DNA from: Actinophytocola oryzae
GTDB lineage: Bacteria; Actinomycetota; Actinomycetes; Mycobacteriales; Pseudonocardiaceae
Length of the DNA stretch: 64,000 nt
Assembly (NCBI RefSeq): GCF_004364325.1
Contig: NZ_SOCP01000011.1
Location: 248,001 to 312,000 of the forward strand
Direction of reading: 5' to 3'
In this document: in pieces, positions 17,118 through 26,709 of the stretch
Layout: each line of letters starts with the position of its first letter
Numbering within the stretch: position 1 is the first letter of the stretch
Program-made: the position numbers and the translations under genes
Notes under the pieces: generated by a model
What the model saw: the letters and a program-made list of their open reading frames with translations, nothing else
Databases searched by the model: none
What the model was told of the DNA's origin: nothing

Positions 17118-18454
17118 CCACGCTCCGCCAGCACGTGCCGCACGGCTTCGGCGAAAGCCGTGCCGCGGTGCGTGTAGCTGGCGAAGAGGTCGTGGGACTT
17201 GGCGGCAGGCGCGAGGAGCACCACATCGCCGGGGGTTGCCATCGCGTTCGCCACGCGCACCGCAGTGAGCATGGGGTCATCGTCTCCTGATCCGACCCGA
17301 TGCACCGGCACATCCGGCGCGTGTCGCGCGAGTGCGGCGGCGAACACGTCCTGATCAGCGCCGATCAGCACGGCACCGCGCAGGCGGGTGGCCGCCTGCG
17401 CGACGAGGTCGTCGACCGCGGCGCCGTGCAGCAGGCCACCGGCGACCCAGACCACCGAGTCGAACGCACCGAGCGAGCCCTGAGCCGCGTGGGTGTTGGT
17501 GGCCTTGGAGTCGTTGACGTACCGGACGCCGTCGTGCTCGGCGATCAGCTCGACGCGGTGGCTCGGCGGGGTGTAGGCGTTCAACCCGGCGCGGACCGCC
17601 TCGGGGGCCACGCCGTACGCCCTGGCCAGCGCGGCCGCGGCCAGCGCGTTGGCGACGTTGTGCGGGCCGACCGGCCGTACCTCGGCAACGGGCGCGAGCC
17701 GCAGGTCGCCGTACACCAGCTCACCGTCGACGACCCCGTACTGACCCGGTGCGGGCGGGCCGAGCGTGAAGCCGACCTTCTCGACCGCGTCTGCGGCGAG
17801 GCGCTCGGTCTCGACGTCGTCCGCGTTGTAGACCGCGAGACCGGCGCCGGTGTAGACGCGGCCCTTGTCCCGCACGTACGCGGCCATCGAGCCGTGCCAG
17901 TCGAGGTGGTCCTCGGCGATGTTGAGCACGGCGGCGGCGTCCGCGTGCATGGAGGACTGCCAGTGCAGCTGGTAGCTGGACAGCTCGACGGCCAACACGT
18001 CGTACCCGGCGAGCACCGCGTCCACGACCGGCAGGCCGATGTTCCCGCAGGCCACGGCCTTGGCGCCGGACGCGAGCAGTATCGACTCCAGCATGCCGAC
18101 TGTCGTGGTCTTGCCGTCCGTGCCGGTGACCGCGAGCCAGGCGGGCGGGGCGTCCAGCGACATTCCCAGTCGCCACGCCAGCTCGACCTCGCCGATGACC
18201 TCGACACCGCCCTCGGCGGCGGCCACGAGCAGCGGCGTGGTCGGCGGCCAGCCAGGGCTCGTGACGACGAGGTCCGTGCCGTCCGGCGGGACGGTCAGGC
18301 CCGCGACCGTGTCCGCGCCCGCGGGCAGGCCGGTGAGGCGGTCCGCGACGCCGTCGGTGACCGTGACGCGGGCGCCCACGCCGAGGAGCGCCGAGGCCAC
18401 CGACTTCCCGGTGACCCCGGCACCCGCGACGAGGACGTGCTTGCCTGCGAACAT
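17114..18454 (-). CDS. murD: UDP-N-acetylmuramoylalanine--D-glutamate ligase
   Basis: A protein of 446 aa. It adds D-Glu to UDP-MurNAc-L-Ala. The N-terminal VLVAGAGVTGKSVASAL motif binds UDP, TGTDGKTTTVGM (about residue 122) binds ATP, and the NIAEDHLDWHGS stretch and C-terminal NDSKATNTHAA are ligase-family marks. It lies one nucleotide from mraY and overlaps ftsW by 4 bp. Confidence 0.97.
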   Translation of the reverse strand: MFAGKHVLVAGAGVTGKSVASALLGVGARVTVTDGVADRLTGLPAGADTVAGLTVPPDGTDLVVTSPGWPPTTPLLVAAAEGGVEVIGEVELAWRLGMSLDAPPAWLAVTGTDGKTTTVGMLESILLASGAKAVACGNIGLPVVDAVLAGYDVLAVELSSYQLHWQSSMHADAAAVLNIAEDHLDWHGSMAAYVRDKGRVYTGAGLAVYNADDVETERLAADAVEKVGFTLGPPAPGQYGVVDGELVYGDLRLAPVAEVRPVGPHNVANALAAAALARAYGVAPEAVRAGLNAYTPPSHRVELIAEHDGVRYVNDSKATNTHAAQGSLGAFDSVVWVAGGLLHGAAVDDLVAQAATRLRGAVLIGADQDVFAAALARHAPDVPVHRVGSGDDDPMLTAVRVANAMATPGDVVLLAPAAKSHDLFASYTHRGTAFAEAVRHVLAERG

Positions 18455-18455
18455 G

Positions 18456-19544
18456 TCAGCTGCCGACCGCCGTCAGCCACTCCGAGTAGAACAGGCCGAG
18501 GCCGAACATCGCGCAGATCCCGGCCAGCAGCCAGAACCTGATGATCACCGTGGTTTCCGCCCACCCGGCGAGCTCGAAGTGGTGGTGGAACGGAGCCATG
18601 CGGAAGAGTCTTCGCCTCGACGTGCGGAAGACCGCGATCTGCAGGACCACCGACAGCATCTCCACCACGAACAGGCCGCCGACGATCACCATCAGCAGCT
18701 CGGTCTGGGTGGTGATCGACAGTCCGGCGACGAGGCCGCCGAGCGCGAGCGAGCCGGTGTCACCCATGAAGATCTTCGCCGGAGCGGCGTTCCACCACAG
18801 GAAGCCGATACACGCGCCCATGGCGGCGGCGGCGACCACGGCCAGGTCGAGCGGATCTCGCACGTCGTAGCAGCCGACGGTCGGGGTCTTGAGGCCGCAG
18901 TTGTAGCGGAACTGCCAGAACGTGATGACCACGTAGGTGCCGAACACCATCGCCGACGAGCCGCCCGCCAGGCCGTCGAGACCGTCGGTGAAGTTCACCG
19001 CGTTCGACCAGCCGGACACCAGCAGGTAGCAGAAGACGACGAACCCGATGGTGCCGAACGAGATGATCGTCAGGTCGCGGACGAACGACAGCCGGATCGA
19101 GGCGGGCGTGAAGCCGTACTCGTCGGCGAAGTTGACCGCCAGCACCGCGAACGCGATGGCGACCACGAGCTGGCCGACCAGCTTGGCGGTCTTGTTCAGG
19201 CCGAGGTTGCGCTGCTTGCGGATCTTGATGAAGTCGTCGAGGAAGCCGACGAGGCCCAGGCCGACGGCCAGGAACAGCACCAGCAGGCCGGACGCGGTCG
19301 GGGCCTCGCTGTCGTCGGAGACCATCGAGGTGATCACGTGGGCGACGGCGTAGCCGACCACCATGGCGACCAGGATCGCGACGCCACCCATGGTCGGGGT
19401 GCCACGCTTGGACTGGTGGCCCTGCGGTCCCTCCTCGCGGATCTCCTGTCCGAAGCCCTGCCGGGAGAACACCCGGATCAGGTAGGGGGTGAACATGATC
19501 GAGACGATCAGTGCGATCGCGGCGGCGACCAGGATGCCGATCAC
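18456..19544 (-). CDS. mraY: Phospho-N-acetylmuramoyl-pentapeptide-transferase MraY
   Basis: A protein of 362 aa with about ten transmembrane helices. It moves phospho-MurNAc-pentapeptide to undecaprenyl phosphate, giving lipid I. The Asp-rich motif is LVGFLDDFIKIRKQRN, with NFTDGLDGLAGGSS and the HHHFELAGWAE motif near the C-terminus; the last holds the MraY-specific histidines. Length and motifs are complete. The 88-bp gap to murF carries two copies of the 14-mer CGCTCCGCAGGCTC (about 19577 and 19617). Confidence 0.97.
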   Translation of the reverse strand: MIGILVAAAIALIVSIMFTPYLIRVFSRQGFGQEIREEGPQGHQSKRGTPTMGGVAILVAMVVGYAVAHVITSMVSDDSEAPTASGLLVLFLAVGLGLVGFLDDFIKIRKQRNLGLNKTAKLVGQLVVAIAFAVLAVNFADEYGFTPASIRLSFVRDLTIISFGTIGFVVFCYLLVSGWSNAVNFTDGLDGLAGGSSAMVFGTYVVITFWQFRYNCGLKTPTVGCYDVRDPLDLAVVAAAAMGACIGFLWWNAAPAKIFMGDTGSLALGGLVAGLSITTQTELLMVIVGGLFVVEMLSVVLQIAVFRTSRRRLFRMAPFHHHFELAGWAETTVIIRFWLLAGICAMFGLGLFYSEWLTAVGS

Positions 19545-19632
19545 AACGCCCCCTCGCTCGCTCCGCGGCGCCGGAACGCTCCGCAGGCTCGGTGGCGTCG
19601 TTCGTGTTGACGGTTCGCTCCGCAGGCTCCGC

Positions 19633-21084
19633 TCACGCGCGGCTCCCTAGCAGCGCGTCGGCGACCCGCCAGATGGCGGCCACCTTCGACGCCTTGACCA
19701 GTACCACGTCTCCGGGACGCAGCTCGGTGTCCAGCAGCGCGACGGCCGCTTCCACATCGGGCACCAGCACGGGCTCCTCTCCAGTTCCTGTCCCCTCGAG
19801 CCTGGCGCCGTGCTGGATGGCGCCGGCCTGCTCATCGACTACCACCAGACGGTCGATGCCCAGCCGGGCCGCGAGCCGTCCGATCCCCTCGTGCGCCTCG
19901 GCACCCGAATCGCCGAGCTCACCCATCACGCCGAGCACCGCCCACGTGCGGCGCTCCCCGTTCGGTCCGGCCATCCTGGCAAGCGTGCGCAGTGCCGCCG
20001 CCATCGACTCCGGGTTGGCGTTGTAGGAGTCGTTCACGACCGTGACGCCGTCGTCCCGGGTCGTGACCTCCATGCGACGTGCCGAGCGGCGCTGTGCTCC
20101 CGACAGCGTCGCCGCGATGTCCTCCGGTGTGGCGCCCAGCTCCAGCCCCACGGCGGCGGCGGACAACGCGTTGCCGACGTGGTGCGCCCCGTGCAGCCCG
20201 AGGGTGACCGGGACGGTGCCCTTGGGCGTGACCAGCTGGAAGGTGGCCCTGGCCTGCTCGTCGAGCTGGACATCGTGTGCCCTGATGTCGGCGTCCGCAC
20301 TGGTGCCGACCAGGACGACCCGTGCCCTGGCCCGCTCGGCCATGGCGCGGACGAGCGGGTCGTCCGCGTTGAGGATCACGACGTCGGTCGCCGCCTCGGC
20401 CAGCTCGCCCTTGGTCTGCGCGATGCCCTCACGGGAGCCGAACTCGCCGAGGTGCGCGGAGCCGACGTTGAGCACGACGCCGATGTTGGGCGGCGCGACC
20501 TCGCACAGGGCGCGGATGTGGCCGGGGCCGCGGGCGGACAGCTCCAGGACGAGGTGCCTGGTGGTCTCGTCGGCGCGGAGGACGGTCCAGGGGTGGCCCA
20601 GCTCGTTGTTGAAGGAGCCGGGCGGGGCGACTGTGGGGCCGAGCGGCTCGAGGACCTGGCTGATGAGGTCCTTGGTGGAAGTCTTGCCGGACGACCCGGT
20701 CACGCCGACGACGGTCAGCGCGGGCAGCCGGTCGACGACGGCCCGCGCGAGCGCGGCGAGACCGGCCAGCACCGCGGCGCCGGACCCGTCGGTGTCGCCT
20801 GCCAGGGCGACCGACCGGGTGGGCGCGTCGGCGACCGACGGCACGATGACCGACGGCGCGTCGACCTCACGCGCGGCGAGCACTCCGGCGGCGCCCTTCG
20901 CGACGGCCGCGGCGGCGAAGTCGTGCCCGTCGACCCGCTCCCCCGGCACCGCGACGAACAACCCGCCCGGCCCGATCTCCCGCGAGTCGAACTCCACGGG
21001 CCCGCTGACGGCCTCGTCGCCGGTCGCGTTGTGCACCCGTCCACCGGTGGCGGCGGCGATCTCGATGAGCTTCAGCGGAATCAT
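19633..21084 (-). CDS. murF: UDP-MurNAc-tripeptide--D-alanyl-D-alanine ligase
   Basis: A protein of 483 aa. It completes UDP-MurNAc-pentapeptide by adding D-Ala-D-Ala. The N-terminal segment IPLKLIEIAAATGG is family-like, which decides for ATG 21084 over the longer frame at 21120. The ATP loop is VTGSSGKTSTKDL. The MurF-specific NDSYNANPESMAAALRTL lies in the C-terminal third, and ELSARGPGHI in the middle. It is followed by mraY and preceded by a 169-bp gap that holds two copies of a dispersed repeat. Confidence 0.96.
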   Translation of the reverse strand: MIPLKLIEIAAATGGRVHNATGDEAVSGPVEFDSREIGPGGLFVAVPGERVDGHDFAAAAVAKGAAGVLAAREVDAPSVIVPSVADAPTRSVALAGDTDGSGAAVLAGLAALARAVVDRLPALTVVGVTGSSGKTSTKDLISQVLEPLGPTVAPPGSFNNELGHPWTVLRADETTRHLVLELSARGPGHIRALCEVAPPNIGVVLNVGSAHLGEFGSREGIAQTKGELAEAATDVVILNADDPLVRAMAERARARVVLVGTSADADIRAHDVQLDEQARATFQLVTPKGTVPVTLGLHGAHHVGNALSAAAVGLELGATPEDIAATLSGAQRRSARRMEVTTRDDGVTVVNDSYNANPESMAAALRTLARMAGPNGERRTWAVLGVMGELGDSGAEAHEGIGRLAARLGIDRLVVVDEQAGAIQHGARLEGTGTGEEPVLVPDVEAAVALLDTELRPGDVVLVKASKVAAIWRVADALLGSRA

Positions 21085-21163
21085 GACGCGCCCTCGCCTG
21101 CCCCGCCCGACGCTATCCACATGGCAACGAGCAAACCGTCCATCCTGCTCCCTGGACCCTTAC

Positions 21164-21210
21164 GAAAGTCCCATTCGTTGCTGCATGAACCCGGGTGAGA
21201 GTCCCATTCG
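21164..21210. repeat. Paired short repeat AGTCCCATTCG in the murE-murF gap
   Basis: GAAAGTCCCATTCG (21164-21177) and GAGAGTCCCATTCG (21197-21210) lie 33 bp apart. The second sits in the context GAACCCGGGTGAGAGTCCCATTCG, which is matched almost base for base near 47157-47180. They occur only in intergenic DNA here. Confidence 0.7.
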
Positions 21211-21253
21211 TGCGTCCAGCCGCAGGTCGGCTGCCATCCTTGGGTCGCTCCGC

Positions 21254-22840
21254 TCACTTGTCTGCCTCCAGCCGGGTGCGGATGGCGGCCTCCAGCTCGT
21301 CGAGGTCGGAGAACGGATGCACCACCGCGTCGATCTCCTGGCCTGTCTCGTGGCCCTTGCCCGCGATCACGACGACGTCGCCCGGCCCGGCCCGGTTCAC
21401 CGCCTCGGTGATCGCGGTCCTGCGGTCGCCGATGTCGAGGATGTCGCCGCGTTCGCCGGGCGGCACCGCCTCGGCGCCCGCGCGCATGGCGGCGCGGATG
21501 GCGGTCGGGGCCTCGGTGCGGGGGTTGTCGTCGGTGACGATCAGCAGGTCGCTTCGCCGGGCGGCGGCCTCGCCCATCATCGGGCGCTTCTCGACGTCGC
21601 GGTCGCCGCCGCAGCCGAGCACGACGATGACGCGCCGGTCGGTGCGGGCCCGCATCGCGTCCAGCGCGAGCGCTACGGCGGCTGGCTTGTGGGCGTAGTC
21701 GACGACCGCGGTGTAGTCCTGCCCGAGCACGACGCGTTCCATCCGCCCCGGCACCTGGACGGCGGCCAGTCCTGCCGCGATGTCGGCCGCGCCGACGCCG
21801 ACCTCGTGCAGGCAGGCGGCCGCGACCAGCGCGTTCGCGATGTTGAAGCCGCCGGGCATCGGCAGGGTCACGGGCATCTCCAAGCCGCCTGGGCCGTGGA
21901 CGACGAACGCCTGTTCACCGGTGACGGAGGTCGTCACGCCGCTCGCGGTCCAGTCGCCCGCGCCCTCGGTCGCGACGGTGACCGTCTTCGGGGTGACCAG
22001 CCGCCTGCCCCACTCGCCGTCGACGCACACGACCTCGGCGCTGGAGCGGCCGTCGAACAGGAGGGCCTTCGCCTGGAAGTAGTCCTCCATGGTCGGGTGG
22101 AAGTCCAGGTGGTCGCGCGAGAGGTTGGTGAACGCGCCGACGCGGTAGCGGGTGCCGTTGACGCGGCCCATCGACAGCGCGTGGCTGGACACCTCCATGG
22201 GCGCGTGCGTCACGCCGCGCTCGACCATCACGGCGAGCAGCGCCTGCAGGTCCGGGGCCTCCGGGGTGGTGAAGGCACTGGCCAGCCGTTCGCCCGCGAT
22301 GCGGGTCTCGACCGTGCCGACCAGGCCGGTGGTGATCCCGGCGGCCCGGAGGCCGGCGTCGATCATGTAGGTGGTGGTGGTCTTGCCGGACGTGCCGGTC
22401 ACGCCCATGACCGCGAGACGCAGCGACGGCTCGCCGTAGATCCAGGCGGCCATCTCGCCGAGGACGCGGCGCGGGTCGTCGTGGACCAGCACGGGGACGT
22501 CCCGCAGTGCGGGCCGGGCCGCGCCTGCCGCGTCGGTGAGCACCGCGACCGCACCGGCGCGGACGGCGCCCTCGGCGAAGTCGGCGCCGTGGACGTGGGC
22601 GCCGGGGAGCGCGGCGAACACGTCGCCGGGCAGCACGTGCTGCGCACGGAGCGTGATGCCGCTGACGGGCAGCTCGTGGTCCGGCGGCCGGAGGGCGCGC
22701 GCGTTCGCCCGCGCCACCAACGTGGTGAGCGGGACTGGCGTGATCCTGACGGGGCGAGGCGGTGCCGTGACAGCCTTGCCAACAAGCTTGGCGGGCACGT
22801 CGCGGAAGGTTACCTGCGCACGCAGGGCGATCAAGGACAC
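21254..22840 (-). CDS. murE: UDP-MurNAc-L-Ala-D-Glu--2,6-diaminopimelate ligase
   Basis: A protein of 528 aa. It adds the third residue of the stem peptide. The ATP loop is VTGTSGKTTTTYM (about residue 147). The substrate motif DDNPRTE (about residue 444) is the DNPR signature for meso-diaminopimelate, so the wall is DAP-type. The start is uncertain: GTG 22840 gives the longest frame with only a weak ribosome binding site, and GTG 22798 would remove 14 residues that look unlike the family. It is separated from ftsI by a 7.6-kb insertion, so it is likely to need its own promoter or run-through from the rhomboid gene 28 bp upstream. Confidence 0.95.
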   Translation of the reverse strand: MSLIALRAQVTFRDVPAKLVGKAVTAPPRPVRITPVPLTTLVARANARALRPPDHELPVSGITLRAQHVLPGDVFAALPGAHVHGADFAEGAVRAGAVAVLTDAAGAARPALRDVPVLVHDDPRRVLGEMAAWIYGEPSLRLAVMGVTGTSGKTTTTYMIDAGLRAAGITTGLVGTVETRIAGERLASAFTTPEAPDLQALLAVMVERGVTHAPMEVSSHALSMGRVNGTRYRVGAFTNLSRDHLDFHPTMEDYFQAKALLFDGRSSAEVVCVDGEWGRRLVTPKTVTVATEGAGDWTASGVTTSVTGEQAFVVHGPGGLEMPVTLPMPGGFNIANALVAAACLHEVGVGAADIAAGLAAVQVPGRMERVVLGQDYTAVVDYAHKPAAVALALDAMRARTDRRVIVVLGCGGDRDVEKRPMMGEAAARRSDLLIVTDDNPRTEAPTAIRAAMRAGAEAVPPGERGDILDIGDRRTAITEAVNRAGPGDVVVIAGKGHETGQEIDAVVHPFSDLDELEAAIRTRLEADK

Positions 22841-22868
22841 CCTGGTGCGGACGCCGTGTCGGGTTCGG

Positions 22869-23537
22869 CTAGACGGCGGGCGGCAGCCTCGGCAGCGAGT
22901 CGCCGGACGCCACGAGCCCGGTCTTCTTCCTCGGTGTGCGCACGACTATCGCGGCGACGACGCCGCCGATCAGTCCGGAGACGTGGCCCTGCCAGGACAC
23001 GCCGGTGGCGCCGATACCGACCGCGCTCCACATGTAGGACCCGTAGGCGATGGCGATGCCGACGGAGACGAGCACGTCCGCGGGCCGCCGGTCGACGAGT
23101 CCGCGCAGCAGCAGGTAGCTGAAGTAGCCGAAGACGACACCGCTCGCGCCGATCGTCACCGTGCCGACGGGTGAGGTGAGCCAGATCCCGAGGCCGCCGA
23201 CCACGATCACCACGACCGTCATCAGCAGGAACCGCCTCGGGCTCGGGATCGCGGCGATGAGTCCCAGGCTGAACAGCGGCAGCGCGTTGCCCATGAGGTG
23301 CTCGGTGTTCCCGTGGACGAACGGCGCGGTCACGATGTTGACCAGGCTGCCCGCGTCACGTGCGACGATGCCGCCGGCCTGCGTGAGTTCCCGCCCGGTG
23401 GCCGCGTTGACCAGCTCGACGATCCACAGGATCGCGAGGAACCCGACGTTGAGCGCGGCCGCCCGGCCCAGCGGGCTGGCCAGCGACCCGTCGTCGTCCT
23501 GTGCCGGAGTCGGTCGCGGGCTCGGCAATGTGCTCAC
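22869..23537 (-). CDS. Rhomboid family intramembrane serine protease
   Basis: A protein of 222 aa with about six transmembrane helices. The family marks are PFVHGNTEHLMGN (oxyanion-side loop), GASGVVFGYFSYLL with the catalytic serine (about residue 132), and WQGHVSGLIGG with the catalytic histidine (about residue 184). All catalytic residues are present, so it should be active in cleaving transmembrane substrates, which are unknown. It starts at GTG 23537 and ends 28 bp before murE. It does not belong to the common dcw set. Confidence 0.92.
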   Translation of the reverse strand: MSTLPSPRPTPAQDDDGSLASPLGRAAALNVGFLAILWIVELVNAATGRELTQAGGIVARDAGSLVNIVTAPFVHGNTEHLMGNALPLFSLGLIAAIPSPRRFLLMTVVVIVVGGLGIWLTSPVGTVTIGASGVVFGYFSYLLLRGLVDRRPADVLVSVGIAIAYGSYMWSAVGIGATGVSWQGHVSGLIGGVVAAIVVRTPRKKTGLVASGDSLPRLPPAV

Positions 23538-23584
23538 GCCGGGACACTATTCGGCGCCCGCGCGCGGCGAGAAGCTCGCGACGA

Positions 23585-24370
23585 TCACGTTTTGCGGGCC
23601 ACGCTCGCCTCGATCCCGTCGAAGAAGGTGCGCAGGCCCGAGCGGAACGACTCCTTCGTCGACTGCTCCAGGTACGACTGTGTCTCGTCGTCCATCGCGA
23701 AGGCGTCCGCCCCGGCCAGCTTCGTGACCATGGGGAAGCGCTCGGCGAAGTCGGGGGCCATCTCGGTGAGCAGGGGCGCGCGGGCGTGCCACCACTCGTC
23801 GTCACTCGTGCCGGTGCTCGCGGCGGCGTCCTTGGCCTCCGCCACGACCTGCGTCACCCCGCGCACCAGCTGGAACAGCGCGCCGGTGAGTCGTCGGACC
23901 TCGACGGGTTCGAGGCCGGTCTCGAACATGATCCCGAAGACCGTGTCCAGCAGCACGTACTCGTTGGGCCCCAGCACGGGCCGGGCCTGCGAGACGGACA
24001 GCACCCAGGGGTGGCGCAGGTAGAACGCCCACATGTCCTCCGCCCACTCGGTCAGCGCGGCCCGCCACCCGTTGCCCAGGTCGTAGGCGCGGTGGGTCTC
24101 GGCGATCACCGTGTCGTACATGAGGTCGATGATCTCCATCTTGCTGGGCACGTACGTGTAGAGCGCCATGCCGGTGCGCCCGACGCGCTGACCGACCGCA
24201 CGCATCGACAGCGCCGACATGCCCCGCTCGTCGGCGATGTCGATGGCGGCGGCGACGATCAGCTCGACGGTCAGCGCGGGCTTCGGCCCCGGCTTCGGTG
24301 ACTCCTCGCGCTCCGCGCGCCAGAGGAGCTCCATGACCCGCCGCTGGTCGCCCTGCCCGGCATACACCAC
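23585..24370 (-). CDS. TetR family regulator (TetR_C, drug-type)
   Basis: A protein of about 261 aa. The N-terminal HTH reads LIVAAAIDIADERGMSALS, then MRAVGQRVGRTGMALYTYVPSK. The C-terminal domain fits the tetracycline-repressor-like type often linked to antibiotic export or resistance genes. The long frame begins at 24415 inside the promoter; AAGGAG (24386-24381) instead points to TTG 24373 or GTG 24370. It is divergent from the UvrA-like gene, with inverted repeats in the 70-bp gap, so it probably represses that cassette until a ligand binds. Confidence 0.88.
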   Translation of the reverse strand: MVYAGQGDQRRVMELLWRAEREESPKPGPKPALTVELIVAAAIDIADERGMSALSMRAVGQRVGRTGMALYTYVPSKMEIIDLMYDTVIAETHRAYDLGNGWRAALTEWAEDMWAFYLRHPWVLSVSQARPVLGPNEYVLLDTVFGIMFETGLEPVEVRRLTGALFQLVRGVTQVVAEAKDAAASTGTSDDEWWHARAPLLTEMAPDFAERFPMVTKLAGADAFAMDDETQSYLEQSTKESFRSGLRTFFDGIEASVARKT

Positions 24371-24384
24371 CAACTTGCGTCTCC

Positions 24385-24429
24385 TTACCACGTAAAGTAT
24401 CGTCGCCTGCATCACTTTACACCATAAAG
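24385..24429. promoter_or_regulatory. Overlapping inverted repeats in the tetR/uvrA-like divergent promoter
   Basis: GTAAAGT (24392-24398) and ACTTTAC (24414-24420) are perfect complements 15 nt apart. CTTTA-CACCA-TAAAG (24415-24429) and TTAC-CAC-GTAA (24385-24395) are smaller inverted repeats that reuse the same half-sites. The pattern looks like two operator sites, one over each promoter. Confidence 0.6.
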
Positions 24430-24441
24430 AGAGAGGCGGCG

Positions 24442-26709
24442 ATGGGAAGCACAGCGGCCGACAGCCACGACCGGATCGAGGTGCGCGGCGCCAGGGAGAA
24501 CAACCTGGCCAACATCTCGCTCGACGTGCCGAAGCGCAGGCTCACGGTGTTCACCGGGGTCTCGGGCTCCGGCAAGTCGTCGTTGGTGTTCGGCACCATC
24601 GCGGCCGAGTCACAGCGACTGATCAACGAGACGTACTCGGCGTTCCTGCAGTCGTTCATGGCGGCACCGAGCCGTCCCGACGTCGACGGCTTACGCAACC
24701 TGTCCACGGCGATCGTGGTCGACCAGGAGCGGATGGGCGCGAACTCGCGGTCCACCGTGGGCACGGCGACGGACGCACACACGATGTTGCGGATCGTGTT
24801 CAGCCGCGTCGGCGACCCGTACGTCGGCCCGTCCACGGCGTTCAGCTTCAACCTGCCCGACGGCATGTGCCAGGAGTGCGAGGGCATCGGCAAGGTCAAC
24901 TCGATCGACGTCGACCAGCTCGTGGACAGGGACCTGTCGCTGAAGGAGGGTGCCATCACGGTGCCCAACTTCGCGGTCGACTCGTGGTACTGGCAGTCGA
25001 TGGCGCACTCGGGTTTCGTCGACCCGGACAAGAAGCTGCGGGACTACACCGAGCAGGAGTGGGCCGACTTCCTGCACAAGCCGGCCACGAAGATCAAGTA
25101 CGGCACCATGAACACCAACTACGAGGGCCTCGTGGTGAAGGTGCAGCGGCTGTACCTGTCGAAGGAGAAGGAGGCGGTGCAGCCGCACATCCGCGCGTTC
25201 ATCGAGCGGGCGGTCACGTTCAGCCAGTGCCCGGTGTGCCGGGGCGCGCGGCTGAACGAGGCGGCACTGTCGTCGCGGATCGGCGGCCTGAACATCGCCG
25301 AGTGCTCGGCCATGCAGATCAGCGACCTGGCGGCGTTCCTGCGCGGCGTGGACGCCCCGTCCGCCGCCCCGCTGCTGAGGACACTGGGAGAAACGCTCGA
25401 CTCGCTGGTGGAGATCGGCCTCGGTTACCTGTCGCTCGACCGCGAGTCCGGCACGCTGTCCGGCGGCGAGGCGCAGCGCGTGAAGATGGTGCGGCACCTG
25501 GGTTCCGCCCTCACCGATGTCACGTACGTGTTCGACGAGCCGACCGTGGGCCTGCACCCGCACGACATCCAGCGGATGAACGAGCTGCTGATCCGCCTGC
25601 GGGACAAGGGCAACACGGTGCTCGTGGTGGAGCACAAGCCGGAAACCATAGAGATCGCCGACCACGTGGTGGACCTGGGCCCCGGCGCTGGCCCGGCGGG
25701 CGGCCGGCTCTGCTACACGGGTGACGTGGCGGGTCTACGGGCGTCGAACACCCTGACAGGCCGTCACCTGGACCACCGAGTGAAGCTGCGTTCGCGGTTC
25801 CGCACCCCGACAGGCTCGATCCCGATCCGGGAGGCGTCCCTGCACAACCTGCGCAAGGTGAGTGTGGACGTGCCACTGGGCGTGCTGACGGTGGTGACCG
25901 GTGTGGCAGGCTCGGGCAAGAGCTCACTGATCCACGGCTCACTGTCCACGAGGGACGACGTGACGGTGGTGGACCAGGCCCCCATCCGAGGCTCGAGGCG
26001 CTCGAACCCGGCGACGTACACGGGCCTGCTCGACCCGATCCGAGCGGCGTTCGCGAAGGCCAACGGCGTGAAGGCGGCGTTGTTCAGCGCCAACTCGGAG
26101 GGCGCGTGCCCCAAGTGCAAGGGCATTGGCCTGGTGTACACGGACCTGGCGATGATGGCCGGCGTCGCGTCGGTGTGCGAACAGTGCGAGGGCAGGCGCT
26201 TCACCCCGGAGGTCCTGCGCTACCTGTTGCGAGGCAAGAACATCAGCGAGGTACTGGCCATGCCGGTAACCGAGGCCCGCGACTTCTTCCCCAGCGGCAA
26301 CGCCCGAGCGATCCTGAACCGGCTGGCAGAGGTGGGCCTGGGCTACCTGACGCTGGGCCAGCCACTGACAACCCTGTCAGGCGGTGAGCGCCAACGAGTA
26401 AAGCTGGCCATCCACATGGCGGAAGGTGCAGGCACGTACATCCTGGACGAACCGACGACAGGCCTGCACCTGGCAGATGTGGACAACCTGCTGGCGCTGC
26501 TGGACCGCCTGGTGGACAACGGAAACACAGTGATCGTCATCGAACACCACCAGGCAGTGATGGCCCACGCGGACTGGCTGATCGACCTGGGCCCGGGCGC
26601 GGGCCACGACGGCGGCCAGGTGGTGTTCGAAGGCACGCCGGAGACCCTGGTGAAAACCGGTGACTCACTGACGGCACAACACCTGCGCAAGTACCTGGAG
26701 CGCCCATGA
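24442..26709 (+). CDS. UvrA-like ABC ATPase (DrrC-type drug resistance)
   Basis: A protein of 755 aa, about 200 shorter than UvrA. The first ATPase has VFTGVSGSGKSSLVFG (Walker A, about residue 40) and a signature GTLSGGEAQRVKMVRHLG. The second has VVTGVAGSGKSSLIHG and LSGGERQRVKLAIHM, each followed by Walker B (VFDEPTVGLHP, ILDEPTTGLH). Zinc-finger cysteines CQECEG and CPVCRG, CPKCKG and CEQCEG remain, but the UvrB-binding part appears reduced. This is the build of DrrC of the daunorubicin producer and similar proteins that help cells survive DNA-binding drugs. It is controlled by the divergent TetR and overlaps the next gene by 4 bp. Confidence 0.88.
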   Translation: MGSTAADSHDRIEVRGARENNLANISLDVPKRRLTVFTGVSGSGKSSLVFGTIAAESQRLINETYSAFLQSFMAAPSRPDVDGLRNLSTAIVVDQERMGANSRSTVGTATDAHTMLRIVFSRVGDPYVGPSTAFSFNLPDGMCQECEGIGKVNSIDVDQLVDRDLSLKEGAITVPNFAVDSWYWQSMAHSGFVDPDKKLRDYTEQEWADFLHKPATKIKYGTMNTNYEGLVVKVQRLYLSKEKEAVQPHIRAFIERAVTFSQCPVCRGARLNEAALSSRIGGLNIAECSAMQISDLAAFLRGVDAPSAAPLLRTLGETLDSLVEIGLGYLSLDRESGTLSGGEAQRVKMVRHLGSALTDVTYVFDEPTVGLHPHDIQRMNELLIRLRDKGNTVLVVEHKPETIEIADHVVDLGPGAGPAGGRLCYTGDVAGLRASNTLTGRHLDHRVKLRSRFRTPTGSIPIREASLHNLRKVSVDVPLGVLTVVTGVAGSGKSSLIHGSLSTRDDVTVVDQAPIRGSRRSNPATYTGLLDPIRAAFAKANGVKAALFSANSEGACPKCKGIGLVYTDLAMMAGVASVCEQCEGRRFTPEVLRYLLRGKNISEVLAMPVTEARDFFPSGNARAILNRLAEVGLGYLTLGQPLTTLSGGERQRVKLAIHMAEGAGTYILDEPTTGLHLADVDNLLALLDRLVDNGNTVIVIEHHQAVMAHADWLIDLGPGAGHDGGQVVFEGTPETLVKTGDSLTAQHLRKYLERP

